This document shows positions 11,190-24,274 of a stretch of DNA of 64,000 nt, piece after piece. The notes below the pieces were generated by a model. That model saw only the letters and a list, made by a program, of their open reading frames with translations. It searched no databases and had not been told where the DNA came from. The DNA comes from Rhyacophila brunnea. Taxonomy: Eukaryota; Arthropoda; Insecta; Trichoptera; Rhyacophilidae. Both the position numbers and the translations under genes were made by a program. The DNA lies in contig JAGYXB010000185.1 of the NCBI GenBank assembly GCA_022495005.1, positions 186,001 through 250,000 on the forward strand, given 5' to 3'. Position 1 is the first letter of the stretch, and the number at the start of each line of letters is the position of its first letter.

Positions 11190-14100
11190 GAAGGTTTCCA
11201 GACGGTAGAGTTTGAAATAAGGAACATTTTGGTATAAAATCAATGTAATTTTTTCGAATTAGCATCTTCTGCCAGAACAGTGACGGTATCATCCTCCCTA
11301 AAGTTGTGATGCTAGATGAGCCGTAACACATTGATATAGAAATTCCAAAAAATTAACTTCAAATTAAATATCTAATATAAATTCTAAATGCCAATGTTAT
11401 TGATTGATATTAATTGAACTGACATTCACGTGGTAGAACTCCACCATAGTGGTGGTATTGAAACAAAGTTATTTTTGGTAATTTGAAACTAATTGAGTGA
11501 TTTAAGTTGTTTGCTGTTTCGGAATTTTAGCAATGACTCAATTAAAGTAGAATTGACAAAAAAAACTTTGTTTCAAAACGATTATTAACGGTGTATTGGG
11601 GGATTTGTATTGCGGGCCATTGCACATTACGGCCGATCTACTCACTTTCACAAAAGTCGCTTGATCTATAGCGGAACTGTATTCAATAGTAATAATATTA
11701 TCAAAAATTTTAAAATAATATATTTTAATAACTACGTATAATAATTAACTTAAAATTTATCTCTAACGAAATAATTGTTTTGTTTTATATTTCAAATGAC
11801 ATCGATAAAAATAAATACATCATAAAAAGGTACAAGAGTATAAAATGTAAGTATTAATTTGCAAGAATATTAAATCTGAAATTATTACTAGACATTAACA
11901 ACTACAATTATTACCCTAAACAGTCACACAACATTTTTTGTACAAAATTATAAAAAAAAAAAACTATGTGTAAATATTTTTTTAAATTTTAGAACACGCC
12001 AGTTACCATAGACATATAATAAATCTGATTTAAAGACATCTTAACTAGGACCCTGTAACTATATATTATTATAATATCTTCAATTAGGTTACGTTTTTTA
12101 ATAGAACATTGCAACAGTGTTTTTAACCTTTCCACCAAAGCGGCACACTTGCCTCTATGCCATACCAAGCATTGACTTAATGATAACTAAACATGACACT
12201 TCCTATAAACAATGTTCGATTTACATCAATTTGACATTTCGTATAGGAAATAAAAATAAGCTAATGTCAGGTCCGTGAGTAATTGATTCATTTTTAGAGT
12301 TCCATATTATCAATTTCAAAAGGTTAATAGTGTATTCAATTAAAATTTACATTAAAAAAAAACACAGTGCGGTTGCTCGCAAATGAATCAATCACCAACG
12401 TTATTTTATTATGCTCTTAAAACTTGGGAAAATTTGGTTAAAAACACTGCATTACAGTATGAAGTTTTCTTGACTATTAAGATGCAATATCTGAAAACGT
12501 CAAATATGTCGTATAATATAGAAGATAAAGCGTTCTGTGGTTTCCCAATGAAAATCACCGAAGCAAGTTCCAGTTTGAGTTTTTTTAAATACCTTATTCC
12601 CCCCAGAGGCTCTGTGAATTTGCCAGGCCTGGGATTCGAACCTGAGACCCGTGACATCACAAGCAGATACCTTGTTTAGTTTGTATGAAAACTAGTAAAC
12701 TGACAGGTCATTTGTTTTGCTTAATTTTTATATTATTGAGGGCTTCTTCAACATCTTTGTGGTGAGGCAGTATTATAAAGGATAGAATGAATCGAGAGAT
12801 TGTCATTCAGTAGTGAATGGCTGATGATTGAAAAAAATGTTCAAATTGAATAAAGGATGTTTTCTAAGTGTCATTTAATTTCAATATTATTATCTTGGTA
12901 ACTGACTGCTTTATAGTTTTTTTTGTTTTTAATTATTTTTGATTTATCAAATACAAACTAGTTAGGTAAGAAATTATTTGTATACCTATTAAAAAAAAAC
13001 ATTGCCAGATTAAATTGAGTTACTTGTTCATATTATAGATTTAATAATCTATTTTCAAATATTTAATTTAATTATTTTTTCATAAACAAAACAAAAATAA
13101 AATAGACAGGCATTCATATGTAGGTACAATTTGGATTGCAATCACGGATTAAACTGACAAATTATCATTATTATTGCAAATTGGTCCATTAAATTGTTTA
13201 TGGTCAATATAAAATGGCGGCAATGGAACAGCAGAGCTGATCAATAGGCATGTCAGAAACATTATACTAAAAAAATGAACCGCACAGAAATACAAAAGTA
13301 CAATTTAGCATTCTACACTTATAAGATGAAACCAACGTAGAATATTTAACATTAAATAGGCCTAAATGATTATAAACAATACAAACTTTACGTTAATTAT
13401 ATATTGAATATTCGTCATGGTCGAATTGTATATTCATTTTTTTTATCAAGGTATAAAATTATTCTAAATCATATTATCTTCTATCTACACAAAGTATTTA
13501 AATTTACAATAAATTCGATGTCTCTATGTACAGTTATCGTTGAGATTATAATATATAATATTATATATATTTTATAAAGACTCAAAATAAAAAATAAAAA
13601 AAATTGTAGCATGTCTATTATACTTCAACCGAAATAATCATCATAATTTTTAAGTACTAACATATTATAGGAAATAAATATAAATAAAAACACGACACTG
13701 GACACCTGTTTTTATATGTCATACAAATCAATCATATGATGCATATAAATGATATTTCAATTTATCACACACTATTGTTGCGAGTCAATATTATTTGCCA
13801 GGGTTTTTTGAGATACTCATACATCATTTATAAAATTCATACGGTAAATAATTGCATTATCAGTAAAGAAGGTAAGTAACAAGGTTATAAATTTTTTAAT
13901 TCATGAATTAAACGCGATAAATCGATATTTTGCACTTTTTCAACTCAATAAAATAATGTTTATTATACAATTCAAAGTTTTTTTGATTTTTGATTCATTA
14001 TATATTTTAGTATATTTTATAATAATGAGTTTTCATTATCTATGCATTGATGCACTCTTTTGAGATATAATTAGTAATATTAGACTGAATACATAATGGT

Positions 14101-14497
14101 CATTACTCATTATGATTAAAATCTTTGTTTATTGACAGAACAATTTACCATTTTATTAATAAAAGAACTGCAATATTTTGATTTCAAATTGTTTTGATTA
14201 TATACACAAATTATATCTATATTCCTACATTAATAGAAAGCTTACGATTTACTGTTTCAAGGGCAAAAACAACCTTACAAAATTCAATTTAAAAAAGGAG
14301 AAGAATTTACTTTTGAAACAACATAAATGTAACATGGCCGATAACTACATCATTTACCCTATTTGATAATAAAAATTGATGAATCTCCACTATAATGGCA
14401 GGTTAATAAAATTGTTTTATAGCAAATTAATATCCAATCACTCCACAGAAATAATTGGCGAAGCACATTTCATTCTGGTGACCGGAGGAGGTGAATG
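11190..14497. other. Intergenic, AT-rich
   Basis: One tRNA-like scrap at 12.6 kb; otherwise nothing supportable. The overlapping frames at 12383-12679 run through that scrap and are not taken as a gene. Confidence 0.55.
12596..12680 (-). repeat. tRNA-like (B-box) SINE fragment
   Basis: Minus strand contains GGGTCTCAGGTTCGAATCCC followed by AGGCCTGGCAAATTCACAGA. The B box is perfect but no tRNA fold or A box is recognisable. Probably the head of a different SINE family. Confidence 0.4.
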
Positions 14498-14617
14498 TCA
14501 GAAATTCAGCGACCTCGGCTTCAGAGCCGTCTTCTTGAGAAATTGATAAGCCCTCTGGGTTAAATCCTTCTGGTCCTGTGTGCCTCCGCACGCCACCATG
14601 TGCCATTTTTCATGTAA
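14498..14617 (-). CDS. Terminal exon of an unidentified gene
   Basis: Frame runs LHEKWHMVACGGTQDQKDLT, then QRAYQFLKKTALKPRSLNF and a stop (39 codons). It is preceded by a good acceptor, CTTTTCACAG. Codon composition and GC (about 50 percent) contrast sharply with the AT-rich flanks, which makes chance unlikely. I do not recognise the protein. It lies about 13 kb downstream of the Myb stop on the same strand, so upstream exons should be between 14.6 and 27.8 kb if the gene is intact; I found none that I trust. It could also be a processed or orphaned fragment, but a retrocopy would not start at a splice acceptor. Confidence 0.5.
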   Translation of the reverse strand, partial: LHEKWHMVACGGTQDQKDLTQRAYQFLKKTALKPRSLNF

Positions 14618-17150
14618 CTGTGAAAAGAAAGCACATTGAAAAGTGTTTATATCCTTACATGGAATTATGTGCTTTAATATCACAGCTACCAACTGCTTTT
14701 ATTTCCATGAATATTCAATTTGGATAATGACATTTTGTTCATACACACCCTTATTACAAAGTTCACATTGTATCATGTGGCATCATTCAATTCATACAAG
14801 TCACAAGGCATACGTCTCTCCTAAAAACATTCACTTTTCAGACGGACATACATTTCGTCAAATTGAATTAAATGGATACTTATATGATATTTGAAGAAAA
14901 GTTTGTAATTTATTATGAAGACATTGTATTATCAAAGCCATCATCATCGGGAGGATGATAGCCTAATCTCCATCTGACCTATTCAAAGTGGCCACTTTCC
15001 AATTTGCTAACCCAAGCATACCGCAGTTATCGGAAGCTTCGTCCAGCTCTTATTTTTGACCTGCCTCTCCTTCTGTCTCCTATCCGATTGCTTGAGACTA
15101 CAATCTTCGTCTGTTAATGATCAACCCAGCAAAGTCTCCTAAATTTAATTGTTTGAAATATGGTGCCATCTTCATATCAATGCCCATACTAACTAGCAAA
15201 TAAAATCATTAGACGATTTAGGTTTAATATTACTATATGCGTTGAGGTGTCCTGTTAAAAAAAAAAGACTATAGTATACTAAGTATCATAACATAATCAT
15301 TAACTTTTGTTAGGGAGTTGAAACCAATTGAAAGAAATAGAAAATTAAATTAAATAAAAACAAAAATACACTTAGTGTGAAAAGAATAAATTGTTTATTT
15401 AAGTAGAATGTTGTCATATTCTTGTGGCAGTGTAGGCGAGTCATTTAGGTGTTGGGTATGTTATTTTCAATTAATTAACACTTCCAAAGTAATTTCGTCC
15501 GCATTGCCAGAAGAATTCGTCCTTTCTCTCTATCTGTCCTAAAGTATATTTTTGTTTTTAATAATTTATTTTCCAAATTTTTTTATTACTTTTTAAAGTT
15601 GTAAAAAAGGTCAGTTTAGCTTAGTGTCTATTACAAGGTTGCTAATGTTAAACCATAGAAAATTAATCAATTTGTGTATTTCATCACCGTAGATGTCAAG
15701 GCAGCCAGTCCACAAAATCATAAAGCTGAGAAATCGACATGCAAAGAAGTTTTTTGTTTTTAAAGATAGAATGGTGAAACTTTCAACATAGAATACACTT
15801 TGTGATGTTATCTTTTTATTATTTCGAATGAATAACTAAAAAAATAGTGTTTTAGAAGTTGTGTGTTATATCTCTTGACCACTGAATATTGAAATTTTTG
15901 TGTACTTGACTCATTTTTGCCAAATTTGTGACTTGACTCCCTTGACATCTACGGTGACGATTTTTAGAAGTGAAGAAATGCTCATGATGTACATCGTAGC
16001 CAACAAATAACTCCTTCAACTTACCTGCTAGAGCTAGATTAAATATTTTATCGCTTGTTTTATAGATTACAATATTTTAAAACCAAACCAGCTAAATCCA
16101 TCATCATTTATCAAAACCTGTTAACTCCCAATTTTTCCACAAATATACAACACTTTTCTATTAGTCCCCAATCTAGTCAGTGTAGTCTTAATTATCTTTT
16201 TATTTTTATTACATAATAATGATTGAATCACGTATTTATAAAAAGCCCATGTTATCGAATTATTACTATTGTCAGGAATATCTTTCATATTTCAGTTACA
16301 ACACCGCTACAATAGCAACACTGGTCACAGGTACTTTGCATGTGTTTAGATTTAAATTAAATAACTTACTTTATCTAAAAGATGTAAGGCAGTACACAAA
16401 TAAATTAGATACGTGTGTAATAAAGTAAATTATTTCCATTTAACAGTATCATTTCACACTTTATTTCTGTTAAGTAGTGTAGAATCAAAACGTGGCATAA
16501 ATTTTTGACGAAAATCAACTGAACATAGTTTTAATAATATTATTATGACATATTGATGAATATACTTTTATATTCAGAGCAATATTACATGGGCTTTTTT
16601 AATAAGTGAATATTAATATAAAATGTTAGATATCTCACCTTTCCGTTATTGTCAGATTTGTTATGCGTGGTGTCTCCGAATTTAATGGAGCGGACGGCAG
16701 ACGATCGGTAAGGACTCGAACCCAAAGCCTTGCGGAACCTCTGCTGAGACAACACAACAAACCAAACATTGCAAACACTCCACAAACAAAGCAGGATCCC
16801 GTGCATTTTTAGACACAACAGGAAACAACACATTTTATACAAATGTTATTTAACAATAGTTATATGTGTTACCGTATAATATTGGTAAATGTCTATGTAT
16901 TTTGTCAAACGGGTTTCGGAGGAAGTATCTTGTCAATTTTTTAGAGGCCTGAATATTTCAAAGGACAAATATAATTGACATAATCCATGGAAGTTTACCA
17001 ATTTGTTGTTAATTTCAATAATATTGTTATCTAATCTGAGTATTATTTTACAGGACTTTGATAAAACCAAGTACACAATAGATATCTTCCCTATATATCG
17101 TTTGTAATAATTGTAAAATAAATGTATGTTAAATTTCATTAAGAAATATA
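14618..17150. other. Intergenic or intronic, contains one MITE
   Basis: Would be intron if the exon at 14.5 kb belongs to a larger gene. 14945-15140 is a moderately GC-rich, repeat-like stretch. 16676-16760 carries another B-box-like word (GGGTTCGAGTCC on minus). No exon recognised. Confidence 0.45.
15684..15957. mobile_element. MITE with TCACCGTAGATGTCAAGG ends
   Basis: 274 bp with near-perfect inverted ends TCACCGTAGATGTCAAGG, reading CCTTGACATCTACGGTGA on the right. AT-rich interior, no coding capacity. The target duplication is not clear. Confidence 0.85.
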
Positions 17151-17262
17151 AAGACACCGACAACTATAACTTGAGGTGTGTCAGTTTAAAGAACTAATAG
17201 TTCGCAATACACCACTAAGACTCACATCTCGATACTAGCATGTCACGTCCCAAATTATAGTT

Positions 17263-17470
17263 CGACCCCTTAGGATCAAAGAAACCATCTCAATTTTTAG
17301 CAATTTAGTTACATATGTATGTGAAGAAATCCAATAAAAAAAGATAGTTCAATATGTATCTCTTGAAAACACTTTCTTATTAATGTCAGTGGAATGTAAA
17401 TTTATTTGTGTTTGATGTCTCCTGTAAAGTAGAGAAAAATGAGATATGTTTCTTTGGTCCTAAGGGGCCG
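17263..17470. mobile_element. Inverted-repeat element (MITE-like), 36-bp arms
   Basis: Left arm CGACCCCTTAGGATCAAAGA, right arm TCTTTGGTCCTAAGGGGCCG, imperfectly complementary over about 36 bp each. Flanking GACAACTATAACTTGAGG (17159) resembles the hairpin at 22120-22177 and may belong to a larger unit. Confidence 0.65.
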
Positions 17471-17522
17471 AGTTGTAGGTCTATTGTATATTGGTTTTTC
17501 TTTCTCTTGTTATTTATCTGCA

Positions 17523-17700
17523 ACAAGCTATGAGGGTCAATTACAATAGTGTAGGTAGTGAAACAGTAGAGTAGCAATAGTGAAATAATCACAGAAACAC
17601 CCAGGCTTGAGAAAAACACTAATATATATTGTGACATTCCACGAATCATACCCAGAATCCGCGTATGAGAAGTCAGTGCTTTACGCATTGGAATATAAGG
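17523..17700 (-). repeat. tRNA-like SINE, copy 2 (degraded)
   Basis: Same body and head as copy 1 but diverged: plus strand ACACCCAGGCTTGAGAAAA, TATATTGTGACATTCC, then GTCAGTGCTTTACGCATTGG. It includes the distal module (CAAGCTATGAGG...AGTGAAACAG) also seen in the copies at 32 and 45 kb. Confidence 0.7.
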
Positions 17701-18030
17701 GTTGTTATAACCCTTGTCACATTTTGTCACACAGCAGTTTTGCAGTATGCTGAGAAGTAGACAAAAAAAATGCACATGCGTAATAAAATACGTCCAGTAT
17801 CATTTCTACTCATTTTCTTTTTTCTAATTAACATTATTAGATATAACTTTTTTATATTTATAAATTGTCCTAGTCTATATATTAATACATCAAGCAACAC
17901 AATCGGAAAATAAGTTATAAATCTATCTATTGGAACCCTCTAATTTAAATAGGAAAACAAAAATATTCCTATTACCCTGAAAGGTTTTGCGATCTTTGTC
18001 TTTACTCCGATTGCTTTCATATTTAAGTAT

Positions 18031-19769
18031 ATCGTCACCGTTTTAGCAAAACCATCTATGTGTCACTTTTATCAAAAATGACTTTTAAATACCACGTCAT
18101 TCCTTATTTTTTTCTCTATAGGCCAGTAAAATGATCTATGTGTTGGGTAAACTCGCTCCGAAGTTATTTCAAAAAATAAAAAACAGCTATGTGTAAGGTT
18201 CAAAAACCACGGTTCACAAAAACAACTATGTGTATATTATAGTAACATATAAGTAAGATGGTATTTTGATATCGAGAGTGTAATGTTTTTTTACAGTTTG
18301 GCTACACATTGTTTGTTTCTATGTTATATGCTATGCATTATGGTCTTGCACGACGGTTTGAAAGATGCTTTCTCAAAAAGAGAGACAGGAAATATTCAAT
18401 AATTTCTGGAAGATGCCTACATGGTCAATAGGGTATAGGCGAGAATTAATTTAAAAGTTGGATAAACAACTACAAACGCCTCGATGACAGTGGCCAATTG
18501 AAAGCAACAATGACAAGTAATAAGAATCTGACTGAAGATAAATAATTGGTAGTGCAACCAAAAATCAAAACGGAGAGATTTGTGGAAAAATGTTACATTA
18601 TGGTTGGATCTAATTCCAAAGTTCCCAGCCATTATTGCAGAGAAAATACCTCCAGGGTGTATGTGGAATCGTGTTTCCGATCCAAAATACAAATGCATGA
18701 TGAATATAAAAAATGGTCTCTGGAAAATGGTCATAAAGCAGCTGAATATACTCCAGTATATTTACCACCAAAAAATCAGTATCCACCAACCACGTAAAGA
18801 TCAGTGTGCCATCACTGCCATCTGCTGTAGTTATAAAATGAAGAATGTTTCAGAAATGGAATACAATAGCCACATTATTAAAAAAAAAAGATGCTAGAAG
18901 ACCAAAAATGAAATGAAGGAGAGTACCAGAAGTATTACTGGACGGTTGTCGGTTAGTAATCACAATGGATCTCCAAAGTGTGCTGCTATGTCCAAAACAC
19001 AGGCACAAATGTATTATAAACAAAAGCTGCAACTACACAACTTCACCATATACATTCTTCATAATGTATCTTCTAATGAATTTGTCTCATCTCATCGAAA
19101 GCAGGACAATACAATGAAATAATTCTAATATCGGATGGGTGTGGATATCAAAACCGAAATAAATTATTCGCTACTGCTCTAAGTTATATCTTTAGAGAGA
19201 AAAAACATCGAGATTCAACAGCTTTTATAATATATATAATGAATCATTGCCAATATCACAGTCGAAATACATACATCTTCAGGAATTAAAAAGTGTAATA
19301 GAGAAAGATCACCACTATTTCTACGATAACCTAACATTTAAACCTGCTAATAGAAAGTAAACTAACTTATAAATATAATATCATCTCACTATTGCATTAA
19401 TAATTAATAAAATGATATTGCAATTTATCACTAACGAACGCACTATGTATATTTCAACTATTATTTATGTAACAGTTTTTCATGAATTTATTATTATTCA
19501 CATTTTGATGAATAAATTAAACTATGTGTATTTACAAAACGGTCAAAACAACTTATGTGACATCACAAACTGTATTTTTATTATTTTTGTATTAAAAATA
19601 AAAGATTTTTGTAAACAAAATAATAATCTTAGACCATTTTCTGATTATAATAAAGCATTCTTCATAATTTTAATGTTTAAATGTAACATTATTTTTTTAT
19701 TCAGTTTTATCCTTCTCCTGCACAATTTGAGAAAGTGCACATAGATGGTTTTGCTAAAACGGTGACGAT
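18031..19769 (+). mobile_element. 1.7-kb DNA transposon with decayed transposase
   Basis: About 35-bp inverted ends starting ATCGTCACCGTTTTAGCAAA and ending in the complement of CACATAGATGGTTTTGCTAA. Several CTATGTGT words lie just inside each end. It encloses fragments of an insect transposon protein (18546-19330). Superfamily not assigned. Confidence 0.88.
18546..19330 (+). pseudogene. Decayed transposase-like gene (DGCGYQNRN family)
   Basis: Broken frames give, in order, VPSHYCRENTSRVYVES, PRKDQCAI..CCSYK, SEMEYNSHIIKKK, SPKCAAMSKTQAQMYYKQKL, QLHNFTIYIL and, after a frame change, ISDGCGYQNRNKLFATAL. The order YC / KDQC / YYK.KL.HNFT / SDGCGYQNRN is a pattern I recall from abundant uncharacterised insect transposon proteins. 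There are multiple stops and frameshifts, so it is not functional. Sense strand is plus, within the terminal repeats of the 18.0-19.8 kb element. Confidence 0.8.
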
Positions 19770-20060
19770 ATGCAAAACTTTAATACACATTATCTCAGTT
19801 TGGTAAAAATGTTGCTTGACCTATAAATGCATAACACCTATCAATTAGCGTAACCCTTTAATCCATTAATCCATGATATTGCAAATCGGCAACCAACTAT
19901 ATTATATTTTTTGTGTGAATGATATTTTACTTAAAAGCTTGCAGTTCTCTGCAGTCGATAAAGTTTACTTACAAATTAGTTATAGGTTTAATCATAGAAC
20001 ACACTCCAATACAGAAAACTGCAAGTTTTTAAATAAAATTTCATTCACATAAAAAAATAT

Positions 20061-20180
20061 ATACTTAATACATTGGACGCTAAAGACGCGCTTAGCGTGT
20101 AACGATTAGGTGGCCATTCGATATAATTAGCATGCTATTTAAATGTGGTAATTAAAAAGTAATTATCTAGTCAGCAGTTA
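20061..20180. repeat. Dispersed 120-bp repeat, copy A
   Basis: Shares ATACTTAATACNTTRGACGC, AAGACGC, GTAATTA and ATTATCTAGTCAGCA with 51529-51645 in the same orientation. No inverted ends identified with certainty; likely a MITE remnant. Confidence 0.7.
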
Positions 20181-22119
20181 ATATAGTTTGTTGCCATATT
20201 GCAAAACTAAATGTGTACCCAATCATAGCAACTAGAAGCATTTTACAATATTTTTTTTATGTCAGTTGGATTGTAAATGCATTATCCTGTTAGTAATTCT
20301 ATGTGGTGCATAATGTATGTCATAATATGTTCTTAATGAATGGTATAGAATACAGTTGACATCTTTATCTTAGCCAACCTATAGTTATTATAATTTCATA
20401 TACAATGTGTATTATGTGATTATTTATGGGAATTTACCAATTAGGATGTTAGTGGGTTAGTTTCTTATTAAATGTTCTGAGTAATTGCATATTTAACTGT
20501 CATTAGTGGAAAAATCACAAAAATCTAATGAAGCTTACCTACAGCTACCGTGATACATCTGTAAAATAATCATTTTCACGATCTAGCGTTTTGGAAATAG
20601 AATAATATTTGTGATCCATTGCCAAATTGACTTTCCCAGCGAAACATTGTCTATATCAGCCATGTTCCAACACGTCGATTGCAGGATGGATTTTGGTCAT
20701 TCAAACCATGACCCATAGGAATCGAGTAAAAGTAAAAATGTAAAATGCATTTAGGTACTATAATATGATTTCATTGAGATTTTGAAGAGTAAGCATTCGA
20801 CGGTTTTACTTTTATTTTCTGAACCATCTTATGTTAAAATTGTTTTCAAATTAACAGTGAGAAAGCTCGTGATTCATATTGCATCACTTACGGCCCTGCC
20901 ACAGGAGTGAGAGAAAGAGAAAACGTAAATCCAGCACTCTGAGCTGAGGCGTAAATTCCCCTTACCATTGTGCAGTAGGCTCTTTGCACAGTAGAATAAT
21001 AGTTTGACCATAAGTGCACGACTGTATGATTGAGTATTTGTAATAGTCTTCAGTCAAATATTATTATGGTATATTGCCCCACTTCAAGTTGGACATGCCT
21101 CGTCTGTACATATTGTGTTTGTGGGAAACAGAAAAACACACTTTTTTTAATTCACTTAAATGTGACCACATCCTAACAGTACCTAATTAGTATTTATTAT
21201 ATATATATGTGAAAAGACCTGGGGTTATGGTATAGCAATAGTTACTATTATACATTGGATTCTAGTTTAGATTACTCTTTTGGAAATTTCCACTTATGAC
21301 AGTTTTATTTTCAAATAGGTAACATAATTAATGGAATGTTATTAAAGGTTAAACAAAAAACTACATCGGGATAAAACAACACAAAACACAGTTTCGGGAA
21401 AAAATAAATTTATTTGAAAAACAAAAATAAGTTTGGAACATTGTTATGGACGCGGGCGTTTGCGGAAAATACAATATTGACAGAAACATAACTTTTTTTT
21501 AGCAAATTCCAATGAGAGAAAATATTAATAAATAATAAAGTCAATTTATACAAATCAAAACATAAATAATACCTAACCAAATAGAGCCTTGTGGCAAAAA
21601 AAATAAGGAGTTTAAATAAAATAAATTAATTACAAAGTAGAAAAAGAAAAACTACAATATAAATAATAATAAAGATTTCAAATAAATAATAAATAAAATA
21701 TATTATTATCTTCAACGTACAAAACAAATTATCAAACACTGAAATACCCTATAAAGTTACCAACACTGGAATCTGTCAATATTGATGGGTTCGGAAGGGA
21801 GAATGAAAGGAAAGGGCGTATAATTAATCTTCTCTAATTAATAATTAATCAATTAATGACCTATCTAAACAGGCAACTGTATGTTTTTAATCATAAGGTT
21901 TCACAACCGTTCTTACGAATTTTAGAGTTAATTTTAATTTCGTAGACATTTTATTTCACATTGTACGGTTAGGCAATAATATTTTAAACGGGTGCTTAGT
22001 GATTTCTCCAAACAATGGGTATAATAAGGCTAGAGTCCAATTTAATTTGAATGAATCGCGTATAGCGTAAGCGCTATAGGGAAACCGATAATGATACAGC
22101 AAAATATCTTCAAGATTCT

Positions 22120-22177
22120 GACAACTATAACTGTTGTGACACCTAGTTCCACCGTCAAGCCTCGAGTTATAGTTGTC
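22120..22177. repeat. 58-bp hairpin with 13-bp perfect arms
   Basis: GACAACTATAACT at the left and AGTTATAGTTGTC at the right, loop about 32 nt. Related to the sequence at 17159-17176. Confidence 0.6.
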
Positions 22178-23130
22178 GTGTGTCTAGTGATTAATGATTT
22201 CTGTTTGTTATAATATTAGCCGTGAAAATAATTCTGGATTTTTTCACATGCGCATATAAGTTTAAAAGAGGCAAGCTGTACAGACAGTATTGGTTATTTT
22301 TTCATTAATTTTGATGGTCCACATTTATGGACTCTTATTACTAAAATTAGACACCGTCTTCACAAGAATCAATAATATTATGTACAATCTATAAAATAGA
22401 GGCAGTCCTCGACTTCCAATATGGTTCTATAATGACATCCAAAATAATGTATATCAGAGGGCGATAGGCATTAGAATTGTGTATTGCTAGTACCCAGACA
22501 TAAAACGATTGAAACATTTATAGGTTATGTTAAAGATTCAGGTTTCAGTTTAAAGTAATTTCAATAACATGAATAATCACAAACTATTATTTCAAATATT
22601 TGTAGCGGAATTCTTTGGCTTGTCATTTATTATTTTATTAGTAGTACATAAAGATTTTCAATACTTCCTGTGACAATCCTTCTAGGGTGAAATAAACACG
22701 GGATTCAATTCAAAACAATCAATTATATATTAGCAACTATTGCTGATTTTATGAATGATTTTACTTCGATGAAAGATTTAATAATCTGTCATATTATATT
22801 AATGAATGAAAAGTGTTAGTATCGTCTAGTCTAGTCACATCTAGTCTTAGACATAAAATTTGATGTAAGAAAGTAACTTGTTTATTATTTTTTCGTTCAC
22901 AAGAATGTTGAAGCACTGGATGTGCATTCAATAAAACTTCTTTTGATAATTCGGGTATCTTAAAAAAAGGGAACAAATTCTTGATGTGAAATAAAAAATA
23001 ATTGAGAATCGTGATAATAGAAATAAACTGAAAATTCGATGGAATTATGTTTAGTTTAATCAAATTTGATCCGTCGAACACAATAGCTTCTACTGATTGA
23101 AAACAATTAAATATTATAGTGTTTAATATA

Positions 23131-23340
23131 CGTCCGTAGTTGAGTGGTAGAAACTGTTGTCACAGGTTCAAACCTGCGGCTGAATCAACTTCACACATTG
23201 TCTTTTTTCCCAAAAATTTGAAATATGTAATATTATTGTAAGTACATAACATTTTCTAATAATAAACATCCACAGTGGAGTAGTAGACGCTGCGGTTGCA
23301 GGCGCGATCAACTGCACACATTCTTTATTTTTTCAGTGTG
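23131..23340 (+). repeat. Two tandem tRNA-like SINE scraps
   Basis: The first unit has an A-box-like TAGTTGAGTGGTAGA and a B-box-like AGGTTCAAACCT. Both units continue into TCAACTTCACACATTGTC or TCAACTGCACACATTCTT and a T run. The second unit (from 23272) lost its B box. Neither folds into a cloverleaf. Confidence 0.5.
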
Positions 23341-24011
23341 TTTCAAAATTCGAATTACGGGTATTTGAATTATAGAGACGTCACTGCATATATATACTGG
23401 AGTTATGGCATACAGGCATATATTATTATCATGAGTATGATATTTCAAATATTTGCAGTAATGAGTACATTAATTATAAGTAAACTTTTGAACTGTATGG
23501 TTGAATATACATTAGTTAATTAACATTAGGGAAAATATTAAGCCCAATCTCTGTCACAATGACATGAAAACTTAAATCACTATGTCTTAATAGATACACA
23601 GTCGTGAATTATATACAAATGGTACGAATATATTTTTAAACCGAGCATACATTAGTGTTTATTATTCACATAAACATACCGTATAAAATCTATAAATAAT
23701 AAAAAACCATTATTAAAATTTCTGAAATTAATAATAAAGAGTTTTTGGTGAAGTCACTGACTATATAGCGCGTTCCCTCTGTCCCGAGAGCCAAAAGAAA
23801 CATTTAAATAATATCTGATACCTATTTAAAGAATATCGGAAAACAACAGGAAACAAATGGTTATAAATTAACAAAGCTTGATCATAGTTTAATACTTATT
23901 TTATGTACACGATTGTAATAAGTTAGTAAACATTTATGACATGTTAATACACCGTAAAACTAATCTGTTAATATCTGCAGTGTCCAAATTCACAATAATA
24001 TAAAATTACCT

Positions 24012-24274
24012 AAGGAGTCGTCCGTAAATGACTTTCGGTATTTTTTGATCCCCTTCCCAGAAAATCTTTTACCCCCCTGTCTAACTTATGTCACATTTTT
24101 GAACTCCTCCCCTAATTCAATTCAATTTCATTGAAGATGATTAATCGAAGTGTAAAATTCTCGCAGAATATTTTATTCTCAGAAACAAATAGTTTATAAC
24201 ATTTTGTTGGTTTTGTGATTCTCACATTATAGCAGACCCCTTTAAGGTGTGACATATCATACGGATGACTCCTA
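24012..24274. mobile_element. MITE with AAGGAGTCGTCCGTAAATG ends
   Basis: Left end AAGGAGTCGTCCGTAAATG, right end complementary to TAGGAGTCATCCGTATG, with C-rich patches (CCCCTTCCCAG, ACCCCCCTGTC) just inside. It resembles the common animal family starting GGGTCGTCCATAAATTACG. Confidence 0.7.

Larger units (their letters stand above)
19770..24011. other. Intergenic, repeats only
   Basis: Holds the 20.1-kb repeat, the 22.1-kb hairpin, a TATAGCG/CGCTATA palindrome near 22060 and the 23.1-kb SINE scraps. No gene seen. Confidence 0.5.

Noticed and set aside
10933..11331. 132-codon minus-strand frame
   Set aside because: Mostly inside the piggyBac-like MITE and crosses its right end, so it is not a gene.
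12383..12679. 98-codon plus-strand frame
   Set aside because: Its end runs through a tRNA-like SINE scrap; the remainder has no coding bias or recognisable motif.
16676..16760. Possible tRNA gene (minus)
   Set aside because: Only a B-box-like GGGTTCGAGTCC; no cloverleaf.
17386..17775. 129-codon minus-strand frame
   Set aside because: Runs through a SINE and a MITE arm; composition is repeat-like.
23131..23190. Possible tRNA gene
   Set aside because: A- and B-box-like words are present but acceptor and anticodon stems do not form.
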